From: an uncultured Oscillospiraceae bacterium
GTDB taxonomy: Bacteria; Bacillota; Clostridia; Oscillospirales; Oscillospiraceae
Direction: 5' to 3'
Length of the DNA: 62,258 bases
Assembly: GCA_910579595.1 (NCBI GenBank)
Contig: CAJTVM010000005.1
Coordinates: 1-62,258 of the forward strand
Positions within the stretch are counted from its first letter, which is position 1, and every line of letters begins with the position of its first letter. Below the pieces are notes generated by a model, which did not search any database, was not told the DNA's origin, and saw only the letters and a list, made by a program, of their open reading frames with translations. The translations under genes were made by a program, and so were the position numbers. Below are positions 22,513-31,069 of this stretch, in pieces.

Positions 22513-23526
22513 ATGGTACAAGTAACTTTAGGGCATACCGGCCTTACGGTCAACAAAAACGGCTTTGGCGCTCTGCCCATTCAGCGCATTTCCCGGGATG
22601 AGGCGGCTTATCTGCTCCGGAAGGCGCTGGACGGAGGGATCGGCTTTTTCGACACGGCCCGGGCCTACACGGACAGCGAGGAAAAAATCGGCTATGCCAT
22701 CAGCGACCAGCGGAAGCGGTTCACCCTGGCCACCAAGACCATGTCCACCGACGTGGAAGGCTTTTGGAACGACCTGCACACCAGTCTCAAAAAGCTGAAC
22801 ACCGACTGCATCGACATCTACCAGTTCCACAACCCGGCCTTCTGCCCAAAGCCCGGGGACGGCACCGGCCTGTACGAGGCCATGGAGCAGGCCCGGGCGC
22901 AGGGCAAGATCCGCTTTATCGGCATCACCAACCACCGCCTGGCGGTGGCGGAGGAGGCGGTGGCATCCGGACTGTATGATACCCTCCAGTTCCCCTTCAA
23001 CTATTTGGCCACTGCCGAAGAAATCGCATTGGTGGAGGCGTGCAGGATCCAGGGCGTGGGCTTTATCTCCATGAAGGCCCTGTCCGGCGGGCTGATCGTC
23101 AACTCTGCCGCCGCCTATGCTTTCCAGGCCCAGTATGGCAGCGTACTGCCCATCTGGGGCGTCCAGAAGGAGAGCGAGCTGGATGAATTCCTATCCTACA
23201 TCGACAACCCGCCCCAACTGACCGGCGGACTTCAGGCCGTCATCGATCACGATAGGGGTGAGCTGGCGGGGGATTTCTGCCGGGGCTGCGGCTACTGCCT
23301 GCCCTGTCCCGCACAGATTGACATCCCCAACTGCGCCCGTATGTCGCTGCTGCTGCGGCGTTCCCCGGCCCAGGGGCACCTGTCTCCGGAGGGGCAGGAG
23401 AAAATGGCCCGGATCGACCAGTGCGTCCAATGCAACCATTGCGTGAATCACTGCCCCTATGGCCTGAACACCCCAGAGCTTCTGCGGCGCAATTATGAGG
23501 ACTACAAGACGTTTCTGGTCAAATAG
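22513..23526 (+). CDS. Aldo/keto reductase with C-terminal 4Fe-4S domain
   Basis: The 337-residue protein has an AKR barrel: 'GLTVNKNGFGALPIQRI', FFDTARAYTDSEEKIG with catalytic Asp and Tyr, Lys in LATKTM, and His in YQFHNP. After about residue 250 it carries ferredoxin-like cysteines, CRGCGYCLPCP and CVQCNHCVNHCP, for one or two 4Fe-4S clusters. It is a family common in anaerobes and is often annotated as an NADPH or ferredoxin-linked oxidoreductase; substrate unknown. I start at ATG 22513 (MVQVTLG), since the longer frame upstream has no start signal. It is the gene before the restriction-modification pair, with a 41-base gap. Confidence 0.9.
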   Translation: MVQVTLGHTGLTVNKNGFGALPIQRISRDEAAYLLRKALDGGIGFFDTARAYTDSEEKIGYAISDQRKRFTLATKTMSTDVEGFWNDLHTSLKKLNTDCIDIYQFHNPAFCPKPGDGTGLYEAMEQARAQGKIRFIGITNHRLAVAEEAVASGLYDTLQFPFNYLATAEEIALVEACRIQGVGFISMKALSGGLIVNSAAAYAFQAQYGSVLPIWGVQKESELDEFLSYIDNPPQLTGGLQAVIDHDRGELAGDFCRGCGYCLPCPAQIDIPNCARMSLLLRRSPAQGHLSPEGQEKMARIDQCVQCNHCVNHCPYGLNTPELLRRNYEDYKTFLVK

Positions 23527-23567
23527 CGGCGGGAATCGTACATTTTAGGAAAAAGGAAGTGGGCAGG

Positions 23568-24410
23568 ATGGCGGAAAACAAGCTGGTTTCCCCGGTTTTG
23601 AAGTGGGCAGGGGGGAAGCGCCAGCTTTTGGATGAGATTTTGCCGCTGCTGCCCAGGCGGATTTCCACCTACTGCGAGCCCTTTTTGGGCGGGGGCGCGG
23701 TCCTGTTTGCAAGGCGGCCGGAACACGCCATTGTCAACGACCTCAACGGAGACTTGATGCTGGTTTACGAGGTGATCCGGGACGATGTGCAATCGTTGAT
23801 TGACTTGCTGCAAACGCATGAGAACACCCCGGAATATTTCTACCGGATGCGGGATCTGGACAGGGATAAGGAGGCCTATCAAAAGCTGTCCGGGCTGGAG
23901 AAGGCGTCCCGTATGATCTATTTGAATAAGACCTGCTTTAACGGGTTGTTCCGGGTCAATGCCTCCGGCGAATTCAACACCCCCTTTGGCCGCTACAAGA
24001 AGCCCAATATCGTCAACGAGCCGGTGCTGCGGGCCGTCAGCCAATATCTTTCATCCGCCGATATCCAGATGTACAGCGAGGACTTTGCCGCGACGCTCCA
24101 ACGGGTTCCGGATGGAGGGTTTGCCTACCTTGACCCGCCCTACGATCCGATATCCGACACGGCCAGCTTTACGGGATACAATAAAAGCGGCTTTGGCAGG
24201 GAGGAGCAGATCCATTTGAAGGAGTGCTGTGACGCGCTGACTGAGCGGGGCGTGAAATTTCTGCTGTCGAACTCGGCCACCGATTTTATCCGGGCGCTGT
24301 ATGGGGCGTATTGCGTCCAAACGGTATACGCGAAGCGGGCGGTCAATGCGGACGCCGGGAAGCGCGGCGCGGTTGAGGAGGTGCTGATTCGCAATTATGG
24401 GGTTGAATGA
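23568..24410 (+). CDS. Dam-type adenine-N6 DNA methyltransferase
   Basis: A 280-residue class alpha (D12) methyltransferase. SPVLKWAGGKRQLL at the start and EPFLGGGAVLF form the AdoMet-binding part, and YLDPPYDPIS is the catalytic DPPY. It transfers a methyl group from AdoMet to adenine in a short recognition sequence, protecting host DNA from the endonuclease encoded next. D12 enzymes include GATC- and GATATC-type specificities; which applies cannot be read. GATC is frequent in this window, so if GATC is the target the DNA relies on methylation rather than avoidance. I choose ATG 23568 (AAGGA 10 bases upstream) over GTG 23559. Confidence 0.93.
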   Translation: MAENKLVSPVLKWAGGKRQLLDEILPLLPRRISTYCEPFLGGGAVLFARRPEHAIVNDLNGDLMLVYEVIRDDVQSLIDLLQTHENTPEYFYRMRDLDRDKEAYQKLSGLEKASRMIYLNKTCFNGLFRVNASGEFNTPFGRYKKPNIVNEPVLRAVSQYLSSADIQMYSEDFAATLQRVPDGGFAYLDPPYDPISDTASFTGYNKSGFGREEQIHLKECCDALTERGVKFLLSNSATDFIRALYGAYCVQTVYAKRAVNADAGKRGAVEEVLIRNYGVE

Positions 24411-25671
24411 CAGGGCATGGGAGCAAATCTTTGAGAAATACCACATCCTGAAGGAGCTGTCTGATAAGGGATCGTTTTCCATCTCCGCCAATCAGATCAA
24501 GGAATTCCGGGAGCCGCGTCTGATGACGAAATTTGATCACAGGGTGAACCTGCCCAAGATTTTTTTGGACAACGGTTTGGCAATTCTGCCGGTGACCCGC
24601 GGCGACTATGTCATTTCTTCCTTTGAGGCGTACAGGGAATTTGAGGAGCCCTCCGGGGACGTACGGCGGGTTTCCATTCCGGCCTATCTGCAAAGCCTGA
24701 TGCCGCAATTCCTGGTGAGCGAGGCAATTTCCCTGAACTGCGCCCATGCCTGCGGGATACTGGGTGACTTTCTGGAGGATGAGGCCATCGTTCCCACCGT
24801 CAGCGGGCGGATGGGCTCTGGGGACTTTGCGTTCGATATCAACACAGCGTCCGGGGTGAAGCGGCTTACCGTCAGCAATTCCCAGATTGAAATTGACGCC
24901 GCCTATGAGGGGATTCACAGCCTTTCGCTGTTCGAAGCCAAGCGGGATCTGTCCGATGACTTTTTGGTCCGGCAGCTGTACTACCCGTTTTGTGTGTGGA
25001 GCAGACGGGTGGCCAAGCCTGTCAAGCCGGTGTTCCTTATTTTCTCCAACGGTATTTTCTGCCTGTATCAATACCGCTTTGCGGTTCCGGGCAGTTACAA
25101 TTCCCTGGAGTTGGTTAAACAGAGAAACTACATGATCGAGACGGAAATCGCCTTGGCCGATCTGGAGGGCCTGTTGAATACCGCCTGCCCGATCCGGGAG
25201 CCGGACATCCCTTTCCCACAGGCGAACAGTATGGCCCGGCTGATTAACCTGATCGAACTGCTCCACGCGAAACCGATGACAAAGGATGAGATTACGTCAA
25301 GGTATGGGTTTGACAGCCGCCAGACCAATTACTATACCGATGCGGGCCGCTATCTTGAGCTGATGGAAAAGGATCGGGACAGCGAGAGAAATATCATCTT
25401 CCGTCTATCCCCGCTGGGCCGGCGGATCATGAAAATGCCCTATCGGGAGCGGCAGCTTGCGCTGGCCGCCCAGGTTCTCCGGCACAGGGCATTCAAGGAT
25501 ACGCTCAAGCTCCGTCTGCAATGTGGCGGGATGCCGGATGCGGCCGCGATTGTCCGGATCATGAAAGACGCGGATTTATATCATGTTGATGCCGACAGCA
25601 CCTATTACCGCCGATCCTCCACGATTACCGGTTGGGTAAACTGGATGCTGGGATTGATCGGGGAGCGTTGA
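24397..25671 (+). CDS. Type II restriction endonuclease
   Basis: A 424-residue protein overlapping the methyltransferase gene by 14 bases, so the two are translationally coupled. A PD-(D/E)xK nuclease core is visible: the Asp in EIDAAYEG followed by LFEAKRDLSDDFLVRQLYYP (about residues 167-200). N-terminal residues 1-150 and a C-terminal winged-helix-like part ('MTKDEITSRYGFDSRQTNYY', about 290-325) probably handle DNA recognition. It resembles the endonuclease family paired with D12 methyltransferases. It cuts unmethylated foreign DNA. GC content is slightly lower than in the flanking genes, which fits the mobile nature of such pairs. Confidence 0.85.
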   Translation: MGLNDRAWEQIFEKYHILKELSDKGSFSISANQIKEFREPRLMTKFDHRVNLPKIFLDNGLAILPVTRGDYVISSFEAYREFEEPSGDVRRVSIPAYLQSLMPQFLVSEAISLNCAHACGILGDFLEDEAIVPTVSGRMGSGDFAFDINTASGVKRLTVSNSQIEIDAAYEGIHSLSLFEAKRDLSDDFLVRQLYYPFCVWSRRVAKPVKPVFLIFSNGIFCLYQYRFAVPGSYNSLELVKQRNYMIETEIALADLEGLLNTACPIREPDIPFPQANSMARLINLIELLHAKPMTKDEITSRYGFDSRQTNYYTDAGRYLELMEKDRDSERNIIFRLSPLGRRIMKMPYRERQLALAAQVLRHRAFKDTLKLRLQCGGMPDAAAIVRIMKDADLYHVDADSTYYRRSSTITGWVNWMLGLIGER

Positions 25672-25682
25672 TCCACAGGGAA

Positions 25683-25716
25683 AAGGCCGGGACAGTTTCT
25701 GCCCCGGCTTGGGTTT
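25683..25716 (+). terminator. Imperfect terminator after the R-M pair
   Basis: AAGGCCGGG (25683-) pairs with CCCCGGCTT (25702-25710) with a one-base bulge, and is followed by GGGTTTGT. Weak T-run. Confidence 0.5.
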
Positions 25717-25855
25717 GTATCTGGTTGTTCAATTGGATTCGATGAAATCTGAAAATATTTGAAAATAGTATAATCCCAAAGGGGAAATCGTCCGATAATA
25801 CCAATATGTGGCACCATAACCATGGGTTTACAACAACGAAATTTGGAGGTACCAA

Positions 25856-27796
25856 ATGACTAAGAAGAATGATGGGAAAACCGTCAGCAAGAAACGGACC
25901 CCGGCAAGAGCCGCTGCGGGTATGCGCAAAGCCAAGAGCGTTGAAGCGGGCGAAGCGCAGGAGCTGACTGTGAATGTCGTGGCAGAGGGGCCCAAAGCCG
26001 CTGCTGCGGAGGAAGTCAAAAAGGAATCCCTGCAAATAGAGGCTGCGGAAGCGGCCAAAGAGGAACCCAAATCCGAGACTGCGAAGCCGGCCAAGAAGCA
26101 GCCGGCTAAGGCAGAGACAGCCAAAACGGACAAAAAGAAGCCGGCCAAGGCGGGGGCGGTGAGAGCGGCCAAGAAGGAAGAACCCAAATCCGAGCCTGTG
26201 AAAACGCCCAAGGAGGAGCCAAACGCCGAGGCCGTGGAAGCGGTCAAGGAGGAACCTATGGCTGAGGCCGCAGAGGAGGTCAGAGAGGAGCGGCCCGAGA
26301 CGGAAGCTTCGGCAGAGGCCGCGCCGGCGGAAACCTATCAGACACCCAGAAGAAGCGTGGCCTTCATCGGGTCGGAATGCTATCCTTTCGTCAAGACCGG
26401 CGGTCTGGGCGATGTGATGTACGCGCTTCCCAAGGAATTGGTGAAGCAGAACTGTGATGTGAAGGTCATCCTTCCGCGCTACAAGTGCATTCCGTGGGAG
26501 TATCAGGAGAAGATGGTCTACCGGGGCGCCTTCGAAATGGATCTTTGCGCGGACGGCCGCTCCTTCTATGTGGGCATTATGGAATACGTCTGGGACGGCG
26601 TGGTGTACGATTTCATTGACAATGAAGATTTCTTCAGCAATGGCAATCCGTATACCAACCTGGTTGACGATATTCCGAAATACTGCTATTTTGCCAAGGC
26701 GGCTCTGGCGGCACTGAACTTTATGGATTGGATTCCCGATGTTATCCACTGCCATGACTGGCAGGCCGCCCTGGTCCCCGTATATCTGAGGACCCAGTTT
26801 GCCAATACGAAGCTGACCACCGCAAAGACCATTTTGACCATCCACAATCTGCGCTTCCAGGGGATTTACGATATCCCGACCATCCGCTACTGGTCCGGAC
26901 TTCCGGATTACGTCTTTAATAAGGACGCCCTCAAGACGGGCTACCGGGACGCGAATATGCTCAAGGGTGGTTTGACGTACTCCAATATTATCACTACGGT
27001 GAGCCAGACCTACGCGGGCGAAATCCAGAGCCCGTACTACGGCGAGATGCTGGACGCCCATCTGCGCTACCACTCCGGCAAGCTGCGCGGCATCGTCAAC
27101 GGCATCGACTATGACATCTGGAACCCCGAAACCGATGGCAGGCTGCACGCCAATTACGGCATCGCCAATGTGCTGGAGGGGAAGAAGGAAAACAAGCGCA
27201 GGCTCCAGGAGGAGCTGGGCCTGGTCCAGGACGACCACAAGTTTGTGATCGGTCTGATCTCCCGCCTGACGGATCAAAAGGGCCTGGATCTGGTCAACGC
27301 CATCATCCCGGCGGTTATGGACGAGCATACCCAGATCGTGGTGCTGGGCACTGGGGACCACGTTTATGAGGATTCCTTCCGGTATTATGAGGGCGCGTAT
27401 AAGGGGAACGTGTGCTCCAACATCATGTATGACGAGACCCGCTCCCACCGGATTTATGCGGGTGCGGACGCCCTGCTGGTGCCGTCCCAGTTTGAACCCT
27501 GCGGGCTGACCCAGCTGATTGCCATGCACTACGGCACGATCCCCATTGTCCGGGAGACTGGCGGTTTGAAGGATACGGTGGAGCCATACAATATGTACAC
27601 TGATTCGGGGAACGGATTCACCTTCAACCACTACGACGCCGGTCTGCTGCTGGACGCCATCAACAGGGCCAAGACGCTCTACTTCAACTCCCGCGACTAT
27701 TGGGATGGGATGATCCGGCGGGATATGGAGAAGAACCTGTCTTGGGAAAACTCCGCGAAGCAGTACAAGGATCTGTATTTGGAATTGACCTGGTAA
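25856..27796 (+). CDS. glgA: Glycogen synthase with long charged N-terminal tail
   Basis: The 646-residue protein is a GT5 glycogen (starch) synthase from about residue 165 on. It extends alpha-1,4-glucan with ADP-glucose. KTGGLGDVMYALP (from about residue 180) is the ADP-glucose-binding motif; 'DVIHCHDWQAALVPVYL', 'GIVNGIDYDIWNP' and 'PSQFEPCGLTQLIAM' are further signatures. Before it lie about 164 residues of low-complexity Lys/Ala/Glu/Pro sequence with repeated KEEPKSE/AKKxPAKA units. This tail is absent from normal GlgA (about 480 residues). TTTGGAGG precedes the ATG, so the tail is translated. A TATAAT at 25769-25774 may be its promoter. The glgB, C and P genes are not nearby. Confidence 0.93.
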   Translation: MTKKNDGKTVSKKRTPARAAAGMRKAKSVEAGEAQELTVNVVAEGPKAAAAEEVKKESLQIEAAEAAKEEPKSETAKPAKKQPAKAETAKTDKKKPAKAGAVRAAKKEEPKSEPVKTPKEEPNAEAVEAVKEEPMAEAAEEVREERPETEASAEAAPAETYQTPRRSVAFIGSECYPFVKTGGLGDVMYALPKELVKQNCDVKVILPRYKCIPWEYQEKMVYRGAFEMDLCADGRSFYVGIMEYVWDGVVYDFIDNEDFFSNGNPYTNLVDDIPKYCYFAKAALAALNFMDWIPDVIHCHDWQAALVPVYLRTQFANTKLTTAKTILTIHNLRFQGIYDIPTIRYWSGLPDYVFNKDALKTGYRDANMLKGGLTYSNIITTVSQTYAGEIQSPYYGEMLDAHLRYHSGKLRGIVNGIDYDIWNPETDGRLHANYGIANVLEGKKENKRRLQEELGLVQDDHKFVIGLISRLTDQKGLDLVNAIIPAVMDEHTQIVVLGTGDHVYEDSFRYYEGAYKGNVCSNIMYDETRSHRIYAGADALLVPSQFEPCGLTQLIAMHYGTIPIVRETGGLKDTVEPYNMYTDSGNGFTFNHYDAGLLLDAINRAKTLYFNSRDYWDGMIRRDMEKNLSWENSAKQYKDLYLELTW

Positions 27797-27812
27797 AAAG
27801 GACGTTTGATGA

Positions 27813-27849
27813 AAAAGGGAACCGCGGGCTTTGCCCGGGGTTCCCTTTT
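27813..27849. terminator. Bidirectional terminator
   Basis: A perfect 11-bp stem (27813-27823 with 27839-27849) with an inner GC pairing and T-runs on both sides separates the convergent glgA and regulator genes. Confidence 0.85.
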
Positions 27850-27903
27850 CTCGGTATATGGATAAAGTATCCGGCTGAACTGTTTCACCGTGCCCCGTGG
27901 GCG

Positions 27904-28833
27904 TCACGGCTCGACGCTGCTTTCATTTACGTACCCCAGCGTGACCTGGATGTCCTGAGCGTAATTCCCGAAGGACTTACCGAATATGGTCAGGCCGCCT
28001 ACGTGCTCGGCCTTCTGCTCCACGGCGAGGCGGAGATTGAACATAAACGCCTTATCCAGATTCAGATCGGAAATGCAGACATCGGAAATCTGAAGCCCAT
28101 CCATAAAGGTGCCCTGGTCGTTCACCGTCAGCATTTTCAAAAGGCCGTATTGGTTCCAGTTGGGGAACCACCAGTCCGGGGTGAAGATGCCTCGCACATC
28201 GCCGAAATCCCCCGGGGAAACCCAAATCCCCACAAAGACGTCGTTGATGAAAAAACTGATGTCGGAGGGCCAGTGGCTGTTTACGCCGGGAGCTTCGGAG
28301 GACAGCTCGGCGGAAACAGTGATCTGGGTGATATGCCGGTTTGCGGGGGCGAAGTTCGGGATCTGGTACTCCACAAATCCTCGGGTAAACCACAGGATGT
28401 CCGCATCAAAATGATCCGGGTGGGAAAAATACCGGTAGTCATCCACCACGCCGATTAGGCGCTCGGCGGTGGCCAGCCCGCAGGTGGGGAAAACCTGGCA
28501 GGTGCTGTAGCGGCCCACCTTCAGATCCACGCTGCAAATGTTCTCCATGGGGTGGGGAGAGCCCTTGATGTCGATCAGGATCTTGTCGGGGACCACCTGG
28601 CAGATTTTGTGGTTCCCGTGGCCCGCGGAGTCGCTGGAGGTCGCCACAACGCCGCATTCCTCCAGCTTCCGGATGTGGGTGGTGAGCGCGCCGTTGGTGA
28701 TATGGAGCTTCCCGGCCAGCTCGTTCATATTCATCGGCTGCTCCACCAGCAGCCGGACAATTTCCAGACGGACATCGGATCCCAGCGCTTTAAACAGCGC
28801 CAGCCCATCGCCTGGTTTCTCAATATGCAGCAT
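27904..28833 (-). CDS. ArsR-like regulator of the arabinan locus
   Basis: A 309-residue regulator whose first 80 residues are a winged helix ('LALFKALGSDVRLEIVRLL', then 'MNMNELAGKLHITNGALTTH'). The remaining 230 residues form a beta-rich effector domain with a Cys pair in 'GRYSTCQVFPTCGLA'. This resembles the COG4189-type predicted regulators found beside plant-polysaccharide genes in Firmicutes. I start at ATG 28833 after AGGGGGG. It has its own promoter (28891-28919) and is on the same strand as the YesL-like gene. I infer that it senses an arabinan-derived sugar and controls the divergent enzyme and transporter genes. Confidence 0.82.
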   Translation of the reverse strand: MLHIEKPGDGLALFKALGSDVRLEIVRLLVEQPMNMNELAGKLHITNGALTTHIRKLEECGVVATSSDSAGHGNHKICQVVPDKILIDIKGSPHPMENICSVDLKVGRYSTCQVFPTCGLATAERLIGVVDDYRYFSHPDHFDADILWFTRGFVEYQIPNFAPANRHITQITVSAELSSEAPGVNSHWPSDISFFINDVFVGIWVSPGDFGDVRGIFTPDWWFPNWNQYGLLKMLTVNDQGTFMDGLQISDVCISDLNLDKAFMFNLRLAVEQKAEHVGGLTIFGKSFGNYAQDIQVTLGYVNESSVEP

Positions 28834-28890
28834 AAGCGTCCCCCCTCTTGAACGAACCACCAGCCAGGAAAGCTGAATGGAATCAAAAAT

Positions 28891-28919
28891 ATTATAGCAA
28901 GGCGGTCAAATAGTGTCAA
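28891..28919 (-). promoter_or_regulatory. Sigma-A promoter of the regulator
   Basis: Read on the minus strand, TTGACA (28919-28914) and TATAAT (28896-28891) match consensus perfectly with a 17-bp spacer. Confidence 0.85.
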
Positions 28920-28944
28920 CAAAAATCATCTGTGCGGCCTTGGC

Positions 28945-29601
28945 CTAATCCCGGTGGAAAAACTCGTTGTCAGTCCTCCGCTGATCCTCCCGCAGTTCGT
29001 CGGGAAGGTAGGTGCGGAACACCTGGATGTAGATATACGCGGTAATCCAGGCGATCAGCCCGGCCCCGCTGATGAGCATCAGCCCCATGAAGGGCGGGAA
29101 GGTTGCGAGCAGCAGCCAGACGGTGGCCCAGATCACCGTAAGCAGCAGGGTGAGGGGCAGGTGCCGCACGGACATGAGCAGGGCGTTTTTGAAGTTGCCG
29201 TAAAGCGTCCCGGTAAATTTGGCTTGTACGGGGAACAGGTAGAGCAGCACCATCCAGCAGGGGACGAGCAGCAGGGAACAGCCGGCCAGCATTACCTTTC
29301 CAGCGATCCCACCCCAGGTGAAGCAGAAATTGAGATCCAGCCAGAGGATCACGCCTACCGCCACGACGATCAGCCAGTAAATAGTGGACTGGCGGAAGTT
29401 TTCCTTGAAGGAGCGGCGGAAGTTGCTGGTGATCTGCCCTTCGTTGGTGCGGATGCGTTTCATCATGGCGTAGTACAGCGCGGTGGTGGAGGCGCCGATG
29501 GTGAAAACCGGAAGGCTGTGGAACAGCCAGAGGAAATGCAGGATCATAACGTCGGCGATAAAATTGAGCGCACGCCACAGCGGCCCGTCTATAGAAAACA
29601 A
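28945..29601 (-). CDS. YesL-like DUF624 membrane protein
   Basis: The 218-residue protein has five or six transmembrane segments and opens with the DUF624 pattern 'FSIDGPLWRALNFIADVMIL', then 'LFHSLPVFTIGASTTALYYA'. YesL-type proteins sit in carbohydrate-import loci next to ABC permeases, but their role is unresolved. I place the start at TTG 29601: it aligns with the family N-terminus and has AAAGGGGG eight bases upstream, whereas the ATG further up gives a poor extension. It is divergent from the first GH43 gene and has its own promoter at 29654-29682. Confidence 0.87.
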   Translation of the reverse strand: MFSIDGPLWRALNFIADVMILHFLWLFHSLPVFTIGASTTALYYAMMKRIRTNEGQITSNFRRSFKENFRQSTIYWLIVVAVGVILWLDLNFCFTWGGIAGKVMLAGCSLLLVPCWMVLLYLFPVQAKFTGTLYGNFKNALLMSVRHLPLTLLLTVIWATVWLLLATFPPFMGLMLISGAGLIAWITAYIYIQVFRTYLPDELREDQRRTDNEFFHRD

Positions 29602-29653
29602 AGATATTTCCCCCTTTAGTGGTATTGTCCTGGTGCGGATTGCTTTGATACCT

Positions 29654-29682
29654 ATTATACTGGGGATTATCACAATTGTCGA
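29654..29682 (-). promoter_or_regulatory. Sigma-A promoter of the YesL-like gene
   Basis: On the minus strand TCGACA (29682-29677) and TATAAT (29659-29654) are 17 bp apart. It faces away from the GH43 promoter at 29747, leaving a 64-bp region between the two -35 boxes where a shared operator could lie. Confidence 0.75.
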
Positions 29683-29746
29683 GCGTGATAACGCACAAAA
29701 ATAAATCAGAAATATATAATATTTCACCAAAATCTAAAATCAGCTA

Positions 29747-29775
29747 TTGCAACCGGAGGCACAAGCGGTTATAAT
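29747..29775 (+). promoter_or_regulatory. Sigma-A promoter of the first GH43 gene
   Basis: TTGCAA (29747-29752) and TATAAT (29770-29775) are 17 bp apart, 47 bases before the gene. Confidence 0.75.
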
Positions 29776-29822
29776 GCTTTCACTATGGCCGCTATTACGC
29801 GGCTGCAAAGGGAGGAATTACT

Positions 29823-30797
29823 ATGAACAGCCCAATTGTTCGCGAGACTGCTTACAACCAGCCGTTCATTTATCAGCGGGCAGATCCGTATATCCTGCGG
29901 AGCGGGGACGGCAGTTATTACTTTACCGCCTCTGTGCCGGCCTACGACAGGATCGTGCTGCGCCACGCTGACACGCTGTCCGGCCTGAAGGGGGCGGAGG
30001 AAAAGACAATCTGGGTGAAGCATGAGTCCGGCCCCCAGTCCATCCACATCTGGGCGCCGGAGCTGCACCGGATTGACGGGGCCTGGTATATCTACTATGC
30101 CGGGGGAGACAAGGACGATGTTTGGGAGATCCGGCCGTATGTGCTGCGCTGCAACGGGGATCCCATGGCAGATGACTGGGAGGAGCTTGGCCCCATGCTG
30201 CCCGCAGACGGCGATCCCTTTTCCTTCCGGGCCTTTTCCCTGGACGCCACTGTGTTTTTCCACCGGGGCGATTGGTATATGGTCTGGGCGGAGAAGGTGG
30301 GCGTGGGCAAGCAGATCAGCAACCTGTATATTGCCCGGATGGCAACGCCCACCAAGCTGGCCACCGTCCAGGTGCTGTTAACCACCCCCGATTACGATTG
30401 GGAGCGGGGGGATTTCTGGGTCAATGAGGGTCCGGCGGTGCTCCGGCATGACGGGAAGCTGTTCCTGACCTTCTCCGCCAACACCACTGGCGAACTGTAC
30501 TGCATGGGGATGCTGTGGATTGACGAGAATGCGGATCTGCTGGATCCCGCTAACTGGACCAAGCTGCGCCAGCCCGTGTTCCGCAGCGACGATGAAAAGG
30601 AGATCCACGGCCCCGGCCACAACTCCTTTGTCAAAGCGGAGGACGGCAGGACGGATCTGTGCGTTTACCACGCCCGGCAGTATGACAAGATGGTGGGCAA
30701 CCCCCTGTATGACCCCAACCGCCATGTGTATATTATGCCCTTGGCCTATGACGAGGCGGGAATGCCGGAGTTCCGGCACCTGCCCCAGAACTGGTGA
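29823..30797 (+). CDS. GH43 arabinofuranosidase/xylosidase-type enzyme
   Basis: A 324-residue five-bladed beta-propeller glycosidase. The catalytic triad is readable: Asp21 in RADPYIL (base), Asp141 in SLDATVFF (pKa modulator), and Glu202 in VNEGPAV (acid), plus 'IHGPGHNSF' typical of GH43. No signal peptide is present, so it acts in the cytoplasm on imported oligosaccharides, probably removing alpha-L-arabinofuranose. The spacing and motifs suggest the GH43 subgroup of alpha-L-arabinofuranosidases rather than endo-arabinanases. AAAGGGAGGAATT precedes the ATG. It stands alone between its promoter and a terminator, ahead of the transporter genes. Confidence 0.9.
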   Translation: MNSPIVRETAYNQPFIYQRADPYILRSGDGSYYFTASVPAYDRIVLRHADTLSGLKGAEEKTIWVKHESGPQSIHIWAPELHRIDGAWYIYYAGGDKDDVWEIRPYVLRCNGDPMADDWEELGPMLPADGDPFSFRAFSLDATVFFHRGDWYMVWAEKVGVGKQISNLYIARMATPTKLATVQVLLTTPDYDWERGDFWVNEGPAVLRHDGKLFLTFSANTTGELYCMGMLWIDENADLLDPANWTKLRQPVFRSDDEKEIHGPGHNSFVKAEDGRTDLCVYHARQYDKMVGNPLYDPNRHVYIMPLAYDEAGMPEFRHLPQNW

Positions 30798-30823
30798 CAC
30801 GGTGCCCGAATATGTTTGTTCAC

Positions 30824-30856
30824 AAGACCCGCTGCCCTTACAGGACGGCGGGTTTT
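30824..30856 (+). terminator. Terminator after the first GH43 gene
   Basis: AAGACCCGC (30824-30832) pairs with GCGGGTTTT (30848-30856) with a mismatch near the base, and ends in a four-T run. Confidence 0.6.
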
Positions 30857-30965
30857 GCCGTATTTCTGATAATGAAAAAATAATTTAGGCTATTGTGAAA
30901 TATGTATAAAAAACCAGGCTCTGGCTGTCAATAGTGACGAATTATTTTTTTTACCAAAGATGTTA

Positions 30966-30994
30966 TTGTTTGTTCCGGCAAAATGTGATAGGAT
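30966..30994 (+). promoter_or_regulatory. Probable promoter of the importer operon
   Basis: TTGTTT (30966-30971) and TAGGAT (30989-30994) are 17 bp apart. The preceding 60 bases are AT-rich (T8 run near 30945). No CcpA cre site was recognised. Confidence 0.5.
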
Positions 30995-31069
30995 ACTAAT
31001 CACGGAGGTTTTATAAAAACCAAAGTAATTTATATTTTCCTGAAATGGAAGAAACGGAGGAAATGTCAC

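Noticed and set aside
22513..25671. A larger phage-defence island around the restriction-modification pair
   Set aside because: The neighbours are an oxidoreductase and glycogen synthase; no further defence genes, integrase or toxin-antitoxin pair were found.
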